Part shown: positions 33,714-41,102 of the stretch, in pieces
How the letters are laid out: the number at the start of each line of letters is the position of its first letter
How positions within the stretch are numbered: the first letter of the stretch is position 1
Origin: Companilactobacillus kimchii DSM 13961 = JCM 10707
GTDB lineage: Bacteria > Bacillota > Bacilli > Lactobacillales > Lactobacillaceae
Assembly: GCF_001435445.1 (NCBI RefSeq)
Contig: NZ_AZDH01000013.1
Location: forward strand, 1 to 46,202
DNA length: 46,202 nt
Direction: 5' to 3'
Made by a program: the position numbers and the translations under genes
The notes under the pieces: model-generated
Database searches by the model: none
Told to the model about the DNA's origin: nothing
What the model saw: only the letters and a program-made list of their open reading frames with translations

Positions 33714-35307
33714 GTCGTCTAATATCCTTCCATGACAAGGCTAGTGGAAAAGTTTCCCTTAGTGCCTTGTTTATTTCCGTCGTATAGAAAAATTTATCTC
33801 TGAAAAATACTGTTGGTGCAGCAAATTGACTGATTTTTCCATCAAACATCATCGCTATTTGGTCAAAAAATCTTGCCGCAAATAATAAATCGTGACTATT
33901 CACAAACACCGTTCCACCGTCATTTTGAAACTGATTCAACATTTGGCCCAATTCTAGTTTCTTATTGGGATCTAATCCCTTAGTGGGTTCATCCAAGAAT
34001 AACATTTGGGGGTTCTTGATGAAACCCAGAGCCAATGCTAAGAATTCTTGCTGACCACCACTCAAGTCATAAGGACTCGTCTTTTCCAAACCAGTTAGAG
34101 AAAACTTTTCTAACACCGCTTCAAGTGTAGTGTCACGCTTGCTTAACTGTAGCTGATATTTGATTTCCTCAGCTACCGTATCCTTCATGAACAGGATAGC
34201 TGGATTCTGTGGTAGAACGAAAACTTTCCGATAGAAATTGCTTTGAACTTTATGACCGGTAAATAAAATCTTGCCCGATTGAGGCTTCAATTGCTGCGTC
34301 ATCGTCTTTAACAATGTCGTCTTTCCCATCCCATTAGGCCCAATAACACAATAAGACTGCCCCTTTCTCAACTCAAAACTAACATTATTGATAATCTGTG
34401 GGCCATTGAAGTCAAACCGAAAATTTAAATGCTTGATCTCCAAAATATTTTCAGCGGAAGTGTCGATCTCAACTTTACGAGGAACACAGTTTAACGATGC
34501 CCTGTTCTGATTTATTAGGAGTCCAACCTCCTTATTGCTCAAAGGTAATTGTTTATCTGCAGACAAATTCAGCTCCAAAATCAAACGGTCAACTTGGGTC
34601 AAGTAATTTTTGAGGTGAGGATTTTGATAGATATCACGCAAACCTGTATTCACTGGTGCATCCTCAATCAAACTGCCCTTCTCCATGACTAGTAATCTGT
34701 TGGCATAGCGAATTGCACGATCAATCTCATGTTCAACCAGTAATACTGTCACATTCAATTCCTCGTTGATTTTATGTACCATCTGCAATAACTTTTCGGC
34801 CGCAATGGGATCTAATTGGGAAGTCGGTTCATCCAATAACAAGACCTTTGGCTTCAAAATCAAGGCACTAGCTAAGTTGACTAATTGCTTTTGTCCACCG
34901 GAAAGGTGTTTCTCATTAATATCCAACAAATCAATAATCCCTAAATAACTGGCAATTTCCGTAATCCGTAACTGAATCTCATTTTGGTTACAGCCCTGGT
35001 TATCCAAGACAAACTTCAATTCATCCCGCGGAGTTTCCATGACCATCTGGTTGTCAACAAACTGTGACACATAGGCAAAATTATTATTGTTTAATGACAA
35101 GTCAGTCACCAATTCACCTGACAAAACTTTTCCCACCGCTAAATCAGCTAACATTTGTTTCAATAAAGTACTTTTACCACTGCCAGTTTCACCAATTAAT
35201 ACGACAAAATCACCCGTTTGAACGGAAAAATCAATATTTTTTAACGATACTTTTTGACTGTTGTTGTATTTGAAGCTGTAATCTTTGAAATGTAAAATTT
35301 CCACCAT
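33703..35307 (-). CDS. ECF transporter, double ATPase subunit
   Basis: A 534-residue protein with two complete ABC ATPase domains in tandem. The first has Walker A GETGSGKST near residue 38 and signature LSGGQKQ, then LLLDEPTSQLDP. The second has IGPNGMGKTT near residue 320, LSGGQQE and LFLDEPTKGLDP. A fused ATPase pair is typical of dedicated (group I) ECF transporters with their own T and S subunits. The start codon has GGAGG 11 bp upstream and lies 67 bp inside the preceding T-component gene in another frame, an unusually long overlap. Confidence 0.9.
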   Translation of the reverse strand: MVEILHFKDYSFKYNNSQKVSLKNIDFSVQTGDFVVLIGETGSGKSTLLKQMLADLAVGKVLSGELVTDLSLNNNNFAYVSQFVDNQMVMETPRDELKFVLDNQGCNQNEIQLRITEIASYLGIIDLLDINEKHLSGGQKQLVNLASALILKPKVLLLDEPTSQLDPIAAEKLLQMVHKINEELNVTVLLVEHEIDRAIRYANRLLVMEKGSLIEDAPVNTGLRDIYQNPHLKNYLTQVDRLILELNLSADKQLPLSNKEVGLLINQNRASLNCVPRKVEIDTSAENILEIKHLNFRFDFNGPQIINNVSFELRKGQSYCVIGPNGMGKTTLLKTMTQQLKPQSGKILFTGHKVQSNFYRKVFVLPQNPAILFMKDTVAEEIKYQLQLSKRDTTLEAVLEKFSLTGLEKTSPYDLSGGQQEFLALALGFIKNPQMLFLDEPTKGLDPNKKLELGQMLNQFQNDGGTVFVNSHDLLFAARFFDQIAMMFDGKISQFAAPTVFFRDKFFYTTEINKALRETFPLALSWKDIRRRES

Positions 35308-36164
35308 AAGTAATTTACCCCTCCAAATATAACTGGTAATAAAATCAAAATCACATTAATTAAAAGTAAAACAAGTTCTGAATTAGTAAAGGTCAATCGA
35401 ACATCAATTGAACCTAAATTAATGACACCAACTTTACCAATAGCCATCACAATATCAGCTACTAGGCCTGAAACCACCAAAACTGACAATAGAAAATCGG
35501 CACCTCTGTATTCCAGCTTACCAATACTTTTTTGATGATTATTGAAACCACGCAGAATTAATGTATCTGAAACGTTCATAAAACTGGCGACAGCTTTATT
35601 CAAAATAATCTCCATTAGATCCATCGTTGACTTTAATTTAGAATGCTGTACCTCATCTTGAGTTCGAAATTTTCTAATCGACTTCGTTTCATTATAAATT
35701 TGAATGATCCGTGGAATGAATTGAATCGTCAAAATAAAGATCAGTGCTACATTCTTCAACAGACTAGATAACAACTCAAAAACCGTTTTTACTCGAATCA
35801 AAGCATTATAAATATAAAAAGCCCACAACAAATTTACAAAGGATATTCCTAAAATAAGACCATTAAGTAACGATTCTTGTGTAAGTCGAAACGAATAGAA
35901 AGTCCAGAATACATCTTCTCCACGTTGATTCAAAATTAAATTAAACGCAAAGGTCACAATAAAGATTACGCAAGAAAACTTGAAATAAGTTTTTATTTTC
36001 TCACGGTTAACCAGAATAGCCATAAAGATTAAAGCTATTAAGCTAATGAGAGAAATAATTGGATTGTTAAAGAGCAGCGATATCAGGATAATACCAAGCA
36101 AATAGATGAAAATCGTCACGCTATTAGTTCTTTTTTGAAAGTTCAAAATCAACTTATTCATCAT
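35241..36164 (-). CDS. ECF transporter T component (energy-coupling membrane protein)
   Basis: A 307-residue membrane protein of the EcfT/CbiQ family. It has several membrane segments in the N-terminal half, then a cytoplasmic region with coupling motifs (IRKFRTQDEVQHSK near 165 and ILRGFNNHQKS near 205; the usual form is A-R-G). The frame opens at 36182, but AAGGAG lies 6 bp before the ATG at 36164. First gene of the T-ATPase-S operon, divergent from the DUF4430 gene across about 115 bp. No B12 riboswitch is visible in that gap. Confidence 0.85.
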   Translation of the reverse strand: MMNKLILNFQKRTNSVTIFIYLLGIILISLLFNNPIISLISLIALIFMAILVNREKIKTYFKFSCVIFIVTFAFNLILNQRGEDVFWTFYSFRLTQESLLNGLILGISFVNLLWAFYIYNALIRVKTVFELLSSLLKNVALIFILTIQFIPRIIQIYNETKSIRKFRTQDEVQHSKLKSTMDLMEIILNKAVASFMNVSDTLILRGFNNHQKSIGKLEYRGADFLLSVLVVSGLVADIVMAIGKVGVINLGSIDVRLTFTNSELVLLLINVILILLPVIFGGVNYLWWKFYISKITASNTTTVKKYR

Positions 36165-36281
36165 CGCACGCTCCTTTCTCAATATTCCTATTTTAACTTA
36201 TTCACGAAAAAAATCTATTTGATTCATTTGGATTTTTCTTTGTTATAATAAAAATCGTTGTACAAATTGAGGAGGAAAACA

Positions 36282-36662
36282 ATGAAAAAGATTACAGCAT
36301 TTTTATTGTCATTATTAATGTTACTAGGAGTATTTGCTCCAGCAACTGCGACAACAGTTCAAGCCAAGGCATCTAAGAATATCAAAGTTACTTACACTTT
36401 GAAGAAGAACAAAAAGAAGATTGCTAAGAAAACTATCACATTAAAAAAGAATGCCACTGTTACTGACGGTCTAAAGAAAGGCTGGAAAGTTAACGACAAA
36501 GGCGGCTTTATTTCAGCTATCGATGGTCACAAACAAAATAACAAGAAGAAAATTTACTGGACATTCACTGTTAACGGCAAACAAGTTAACGTTTCAGCTG
36601 ACAAAAAGAAATTACATAACAAAGACAAAGTTGTTTTCAAATTATCAAAATATAACGGTTAA
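36282..36662 (+). CDS. secreted DUF4430 protein (transcobalamin-like C-terminal fold)
   Basis: A 126-residue secreted protein. It has a signal peptide (about 1-28, ending TVQA), a very lysine-rich body and the DUF4430 pattern YWTFTVNGKQVNVSADKKKL with FKLSKY at the end. DUF4430 is related to the C-terminal cobalamin-contacting domain of transcobalamin and intrinsic factor. Placed divergent to an ECF transporter and near a PduO-type gene, it may present a corrinoid to the transporter. There is no lipobox or wall anchor, so attachment may rely on charge. The GAGGAGG ribosome site fixes the ATG at 36282. Confidence 0.8.
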   Translation: MKKITAFLLSLLMLLGVFAPATATTVQAKASKNIKVTYTLKKNKKKIAKKTITLKKNATVTDGLKKGWKVNDKGGFISAIDGHKQNNKKKIYWTFTVNGKQVNVSADKKKLHNKDKVVFKLSKYNG

Positions 36663-36673
36663 CGATTAAATGA

Positions 36674-36721
36674 AAATATGAGATGAGGATAAATTGAATA
36701 TCCCCATCTCATATTTTTTTG
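36674..36721 (+). terminator. terminator after DUF4430 gene
   Basis: AATATGAGATG pairs with CATCTCATATT, with an inner GGATA/TATCC, followed by T7. Confidence 0.92.
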
Positions 36722-36739
36722 TGTAAATAAGTAATTCAT

Positions 36740-36760
36740 TAAGTTAAGTTTTTCTTAACA
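36740..36760 (+). promoter_or_regulatory. candidate operator upstream of SLAP gene 1
   Basis: TTAAGTTTTTCTTAACA (36744-36760) lies 75 bp before the ATG. It contains the perfect inverted repeat GTTAAG-N5-CTTAAC. Nearly the same 17 bases occur 80 bp before the paralogous gene at 42823. The overlapping TAAGTTAAG (36740-36748) fits the LytTR half-site pattern. Confidence 0.5.
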
Positions 36761-36834
36761 AAGATAATAACCCTCTTTTATTATATTAAAAAGTGCTATT
36801 TTATACTTGAATAATATATTCGGAGGAATTAATT

Positions 36835-37860
36835 ATGAATAAAAAGAAAATTGTTTTAGCCTCAACACTTGCTGTTTTATTAGCCCCATCTGTTCTTAAT
36901 AATTTACCTACAAATCAAACTGTTCATGCTGCCAACACTCAACTAATTGGAACCGTAAGACGTGGTGGTGCTGCCACGGTTGACGCCAACGGTAATTACG
37001 TTCGTGGCGGTTACTTAGGGAATTTCACTTCATGGAGATTAGGTCAAAGAATCACTATCAGTGGCAATCCTTACTATGAAGTCGCAACTAACCAATATGT
37101 TGACGCCACAGCTATGAATATTAGCAATGGTAATCAAGTACTCAACCCCGTTCAAAAAGAAGTATCCTATGTTAATGCTGTTAAAACCATTACTGGCAAT
37201 AATGCTACTGTAGTTAATGATAATGGTTACAGCTTGGGAGTTACCCTTCCTAACGGAACTTCATGGAAAGTTGACCAATACAAAGTTATCAACGGTTACC
37301 CTTACTACCGTGTGGCCACAAATGAATGGGTTAAAGCTTTAAACTTCACTTCTGACTACAACGGTACAAGCAACACTAACAATACTGTTGCCAATACTAA
37401 TGCTCAAAAAATCATCACACTTCGCACTAATTCAGTCATCTATAATGGCTTAGGTCAAAACACTGGTAGAACTTTACCAAGTAACAGTTCTTGGAAAGTA
37501 GCTCAAGAGAAGACTATCAACGGTCATCAATATTACCAAGTAGCTACCAACGAATGGATTCTAGCTACCGAGGATAAGAACACTTCTATCTTCAGTAATG
37601 GTACTGCAACTGGTACCTTGGCTAAGAACGTTCAACTATATAACACTTCTTCAAATTCTATGACTAGATCACTTTCGACTGCTACTTCTTGGAAGATTTC
37701 TAGCGTTGTAGAGAACAGCGCAGGTTACTACTTTGCTCAAGTTTCCAACAACGAATGGATTCCATTAGGCGGATCAGTCTTTAATGATGGACTCCTTCAA
37801 CAAGAGTTGGCTAACTCTGCTACTTACGAACCAAGCTTTGCTATCAGTCTTTTCAAATAA
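36835..37860 (+). CDS. secreted SLAP-domain surface protein 1
   Basis: A 341-residue exported protein: signal peptide to about residue 32 (ending VHAAN), then four SLAP-type repeats of about 70 residues. The repeats share a core of SWK or SWR, a short turn, YYxVATNEW and a V-A ending, for example SWKVAQEKTINGHQYYQVAT. SLAP domains bind lactobacillar cell walls non-covalently. There is no catalytic domain, so it is a wall-coating or adhesion-type protein. A close paralogue is at 42823-43845. The two lie on either side of the signalling locus and share an upstream motif, so co-regulation is possible. The promoter has a TATACT -10 (36802-36807) but no good -35. Confidence 0.87.
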   Translation: MNKKKIVLASTLAVLLAPSVLNNLPTNQTVHAANTQLIGTVRRGGAATVDANGNYVRGGYLGNFTSWRLGQRITISGNPYYEVATNQYVDATAMNISNGNQVLNPVQKEVSYVNAVKTITGNNATVVNDNGYSLGVTLPNGTSWKVDQYKVINGYPYYRVATNEWVKALNFTSDYNGTSNTNNTVANTNAQKIITLRTNSVIYNGLGQNTGRTLPSNSSWKVAQEKTINGHQYYQVATNEWILATEDKNTSIFSNGTATGTLAKNVQLYNTSSNSMTRSLSTATSWKISSVVENSAGYYFAQVSNNEWIPLGGSVFNDGLLQQELANSATYEPSFAISLFK

Positions 37861-37864
37861 TAAT

Positions 37865-37906
37865 CGTAAAAAAATAAGGCAGCCACTTTGACTGTCTTTA
37901 TTTATG
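37865..37906. terminator. imperfect terminator between SLAP 1 and the RRNPP-type gene
   Basis: AAATAA..GGCAG pairs imperfectly with CTGTC..TTTATTT. It lies between convergent genes and overlaps the last codons of the minus-strand gene. Confidence 0.5.
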
Positions 37907-38734
37907 TTCAATTTTTTCTTGGAGTTTATGATTATTTAATACTTCTGCACAGTAAAAGGCTCGATTTTTATACAACTGTTGCTTATCCTTATCGTCATCC
38001 GCTTGATAAACTAAATAAAGATTATAGTTCAATTCATCTAGAAAATAGGATAAGTGATTGTCATTGGCAAAATTCAAACCACGCTCAGAAATACTTTTGG
38101 CTGAATCAAATTGTTCTATTTGTAAGTATGCCTTACCTACCATTTTAGCAAGAAAAATTATTTCTAATCCACTAGCATTATTAACATTAAGATTTTCTCT
38201 CAAAGAACTGCTAATCAAACCGAGATAGTAATCAGCTTCATCAAAGTGCTTCTGGCGATAATATATCTTGCCCTTGAATAAATACGACATCAAAGTATAG
38301 ATATTATCTTCATCAGTCTTAGTTTCTCGCAAAACTTTATCAAAGTGGAAGGAACTCAATTCATAGTTACCAACATTGAACTTTATGACACCAAGAATGA
38401 AGTCACATTGTGCCCGATCCTTAGCTTTAATTTTGTCTTGAATTAGAGCAATCTTATCTTCAATTGAATCTAAATTACCTAAAAGAACATCTTTTTCGAT
38501 ATCATCCAAAATAAAAGTTTGTTCAGGTTTGGAATCACTGGAAAATTCACTAAAAACATCATTCAAAGAAAGATCCAGGCGCTGACAAATTTTTATCAAG
38601 ACATCCATTTGAGGAGTCATGTTATGCTTTTCCATTTTACTAATAGTATTTTGATTACACAAACCACTAGCCAAGTCGCTTTGAGTTAGATTCAAACTAC
38701 GTCGTTTATCATAAATTACTGATCCTAAGAACAC
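37898..38734 (-). CDS. RRNPP/Rgg-type regulator: helix-turn-helix plus TPR-like repeats
   Basis: A 278-residue protein. An XRE-type helix-turn-helix occupies about residues 5-60 (SDLASGLCNQNTISKMEKHN, then QRLDLSLNDVF). The rest is helical and TPR-like, as in DEKDNIYTLMSYLFKGKIYY-like units and KMVGKAYLQIEQFDSAKSIS. This is the RRNPP layout (Rgg, PlcR, PrgX), whose members usually bind small imported peptides. Translation starts at a GTG (38734) with GAGG 7 bp upstream. It is divergent from the 20-codon peptide gene at 38878 across about 140 bp, as many Rgg genes are from their peptides. That the peptide is its ligand is inference. Confidence 0.82.
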   Translation of the reverse strand: MFLGSVIYDKRRSLNLTQSDLASGLCNQNTISKMEKHNMTPQMDVLIKICQRLDLSLNDVFSEFSSDSKPEQTFILDDIEKDVLLGNLDSIEDKIALIQDKIKAKDRAQCDFILGVIKFNVGNYELSSFHFDKVLRETKTDEDNIYTLMSYLFKGKIYYRQKHFDEADYYLGLISSSLRENLNVNNASGLEIIFLAKMVGKAYLQIEQFDSAKSISERGLNFANDNHLSYFLDELNYNLYLVYQADDDKDKQQLYKNRAFYCAEVLNNHKLQEKIEHK

Positions 38735-38800
38735 GTCTCTACCTCACTAATCATTATTACAAGTTAGTATAATTGTACCATTCGAAATTATATTTTACCT

Positions 38801-38842
38801 TTTAACGTAATTTCTTAAAGAAGGTTTTAAATATGATATACT
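38801..38842 (+). promoter_or_regulatory. promoter region of the peptide-kinase-regulator operon
   Basis: A -10 TATACT lies at 38837-38842 with no good -35, which suggests need for an activator. Upstream are the inverted repeat TTCTTAAAGAA (38812-38822) and, on the minus strand, TACGTTAAA (38801-38809). The latter fits the LytTR half-site pattern at 8 of 9 positions. Either the RRNPP-type regulator or the LytTR regulator could bind. Confidence 0.45.
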
Positions 38843-38877
38843 ACATTGTTTGAAATTTTTATAAGAAAGGAAAAAAT

Positions 38878-38940
38878 ATGTTTGACTCTTTACAAATTTT
38901 AGCAAATTTCGATTTACTCAGAGATATGAGTCACCATTAA
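38878..38940 (+). CDS. short peptide gene, candidate signalling peptide precursor
   Basis: A 20-residue ORF, MFDSLQILANFDLLRDMSHH, with an AAGAAAGG ribosome site 7 bp upstream. It ends 23 bp before the AgrC-like kinase gene and probably heads its operon. It has no cysteine, no double-glycine leader and no AgrD-type thiolactone region, so it is neither a classic AgrD nor a bacteriocin-type inducer. The N-terminal part could form an amphipathic helix (F, L, I, L, F, L, L on one face). The divergent RRNPP-type gene and the downstream kinase are both of types that sense peptides. It was too short to be found by normal ORF cut-offs. Expression is not shown. Confidence 0.6.
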   Translation: MFDSLQILANFDLLRDMSHH

Positions 38941-38963
38941 ATATAAAGTAAGGAGAATTAAAA

Positions 38964-40295
38964 TTGGAACAATTTATAATACCGTCTTGGTTAGTTCTTG
39001 ATTTTTCAAACACCTTATTAATGTATATATCAATATTTCTATTAATTCCTAACTTATACTCAAAAAGAAACGTAATATTATCTTTTTCTTTGAGTTTATT
39101 GTTTACTTTTATTGATTTTTATTTTCCTAATGCTTCGTTATTGCTTACTTTCTTTACATACCTCTTATTTTTAAAACAATCAAAATTGAATATAAATTTA
39201 CCAATTCAAATCATTTTATTCTTGGTATCTTTTTTATTAACTTCTCTCACCCAAGGAATAGCTAGTTACTTTGTAATAAAAGTTTTTAACTTAGGATTCA
39301 GTGTTTATTCATTTAAAACTTTATTAGGAACAATTCTACTAACATTAATAAACTACACTTTAACATTACTAATTATTATCATTCTAAAATTTATATTGCA
39401 CCTAGACACTATTCAAAATATTATTCATAACAAGACAGTAATTAAAATGGCTCTTTTATCAACTATCGTAATAACCGTCTCTTATGCATCATTAATATTA
39501 ATGTCTAGACATGAATTTAATCAATTAACCTATTTAAAAACAACACTATTGGTCAGTTTAATGTCTACTATATTTATAGTAATAGGAAGCATCATGTTGG
39601 TAATGGGATACATGAAAGAAGTGAGATCCAAATATGAAATCAGACATCTGAAGGAAAGAAATTTATACATCGAGGAACTTGAAAGAAAGAATACTGAATT
39701 GAGAAGATTCAAACATGATTACAAAAATCTCCTTACATCATTATCGGTTTCATTAAGATCTAACAATTCTAATAACGATTCTATTCAACGGCTTCTTGAT
39801 TATGCAGATAGTAATGTTGATATGACTTCAACCGTTGAAAACGCTAATTTATATCATCTTAATGACGATCTAGTTAAGGGAATTATTATTACAAAATTAG
39901 TAGCTGCCAAAAATAAGCATATTGAAACCAACTTTGAAGTAGATCAAAGCATCCTCATTCCTAAAACTTTATCGGTCGAAATAACCCGTATTCTAGGAAT
40001 TCTTTTTGATAATGCTATTGAAGCATCCCTATTAACTAACAATCCTGAAATAAGTTTTGCTCTTGTTACATTTGATAGTTATCTAGAGTTCATTGTAAAA
40101 AACAATATTGCCTCATCTGAAAAAATCAATTTGGATCAAATTTACCAAACTGGTTATACATCTAAAAAAGATCATAATGGTTTGGGACTATCGACTGTTA
40201 ATAAAATCATTCATTCAAATAGTAATCTACTCTTACAAAACAAAGTTAAAGACGGTTACTTTTCAACAATCCTAACTATATTGGAAGATAAATAA
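38964..40295 (+). CDS. AgrC-like sensor histidine kinase (HPK10 family)
   Basis: A 443-residue membrane kinase. Six or seven hydrophobic segments fill residues 1-225, followed by a short coiled coil and the H-box RRFKHDYKNLLTSL with H251. The N-box is LGILFDNAIEAS (N350) and the G-box is GLGLS near 406. This is the AgrC/PlnB/HPK10 class that senses peptide pheromones through its membrane part. Translation starts at TTG 38964, with AAGGAG 8 bp upstream; no nearby ATG is as good. The stop overlaps the regulator's ATG by one base. No AgrB protease or peptide exporter is encoded here. Confidence 0.88.
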   Translation: MEQFIIPSWLVLDFSNTLLMYISIFLLIPNLYSKRNVILSFSLSLLFTFIDFYFPNASLLLTFFTYLLFLKQSKLNINLPIQIILFLVSFLLTSLTQGIASYFVIKVFNLGFSVYSFKTLLGTILLTLINYTLTLLIIIILKFILHLDTIQNIIHNKTVIKMALLSTIVITVSYASLILMSRHEFNQLTYLKTTLLVSLMSTIFIVIGSIMLVMGYMKEVRSKYEIRHLKERNLYIEELERKNTELRRFKHDYKNLLTSLSVSLRSNNSNNDSIQRLLDYADSNVDMTSTVENANLYHLNDDLVKGIIITKLVAAKNKHIETNFEVDQSILIPKTLSVEITRILGILFDNAIEASLLTNNPEISFALVTFDSYLEFIVKNNIASSEKINLDQIYQTGYTSKKDHNGLGLSTVNKIIHSNSNLLLQNKVKDGYFSTILTILEDK

Positions 40296-41056
40296 TGCTA
40301 CTTAATATAATAATTTGCGAAGACGACAGAACCCTTAGAATGTACTATCAATTAATAATCAAGGATTACATTAAATCTCATCCGGACATTGATATGAAAA
40401 TTATGTTATCTACTGGAAATCCTAATGATGTAAATATTTATTTAGACAACAATCCAAAAGAGATGAAATTCTTTCTACTGGATATTGAATTTCCTAATTC
40501 AAAAATAAGAGGTATAGATTTAGCTACTAAAATCAGAAAAAATGATTTGAATGCTAAAATTGTCTTCATTACGACACATGAAGAACTGATGCCAATGATT
40601 TTCGAACGAAAAGTAGAACCTTTGGATTATATTACTAAGGAAAAAGGAATTAATAATATTAAAAGAAAAATATACACTGATTTAGATATCACTGTTGAGC
40701 GATTAGTCAGACCGCAGAATAAGCGATTAAAAGAATTCAATTTCAGAATTGGTTCAAAACAATATAACTTTGATATTAATCAAATTAACTATTTTGAATC
40801 CTTAGAACATACTACCAATGTATTCCTGCATGCCACTAATCAAAATATTGAATTTCCTGATACTTTAAAATCTATCTCTCACAAAGTTCCTTATTTCTAT
40901 CGTGCTCATAAAAGTTTATTGATCAATCCTAATAATACCCAGTCTATTAATAAGAAGGAGCGAAAGATTTACTTTAAAGATGGTTCTTCTTGCGATATAT
41001 CAAGAAGAAGATTAGTTGATTTTTCTCGAGAACATCCGGATTTAATTAAAAAGTAA
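40295..41056 (+). CDS. LytTR-family response regulator (AgrA-like)
   Basis: A 253-residue response regulator. The receiver domain covers about 1-125 with the acidic pair near the N-terminus (ICEDDRTLR) and the phospho-acceptor D63 in FLLDIEF. The C-terminal LytTR DNA-binding domain (about 147-250) includes INYFESLEHTTNVFLHA and HKSLLINPNNTQSINKKERK. It is coupled to the kinase gene by a TAATG overlap. Possible targets are its own promoter region (38801-38842) and the motifs in front of the two SLAP genes. Those links are proposed from position and partial half-site matches only. Confidence 0.9.
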   Translation: MLLNIIICEDDRTLRMYYQLIIKDYIKSHPDIDMKIMLSTGNPNDVNIYLDNNPKEMKFFLLDIEFPNSKIRGIDLATKIRKNDLNAKIVFITTHEELMPMIFERKVEPLDYITKEKGINNIKRKIYTDLDITVERLVRPQNKRLKEFNFRIGSKQYNFDINQINYFESLEHTTNVFLHATNQNIEFPDTLKSISHKVPYFYRAHKSLLINPNNTQSINKKERKIYFKDGSSCDISRRRLVDFSREHPDLIKK

Positions 41057-41100
41057 AGTCCAATTGCTTCTATATAATATAGAAACAATTGGACTTTTTT
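41056..41100. terminator. bidirectional terminator between regulator and permease
   Basis: AAGTCCAATTG and TTCTAT pair with ATAGAA and CAATTGGACTT, followed by T6; it serves two convergent genes. Confidence 0.92.
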
Positions 41101-41102
41101 GA

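Noticed and set aside
36165-36281. B12 riboswitch for the ECF operon
   Set aside because: The gap between the divergent genes is about 115 bp, too short, and no B12-box-like sequence is present there or between the PduO-type gene and glpF.
38801-38840. Paired LytTR direct repeats before the peptide gene
   Set aside because: One half-site fits, but no second one lies at the usual spacing of about 21 bp on either strand. I keep only the single site as a weak hint.
38878-40295. Classical agr system (AgrB/AgrD)
   Set aside because: The peptide has no cysteine or serine-based ring region or charged C-terminal tail, and no AgrB-type protease gene is near. Only the kinase and regulator resemble agr.
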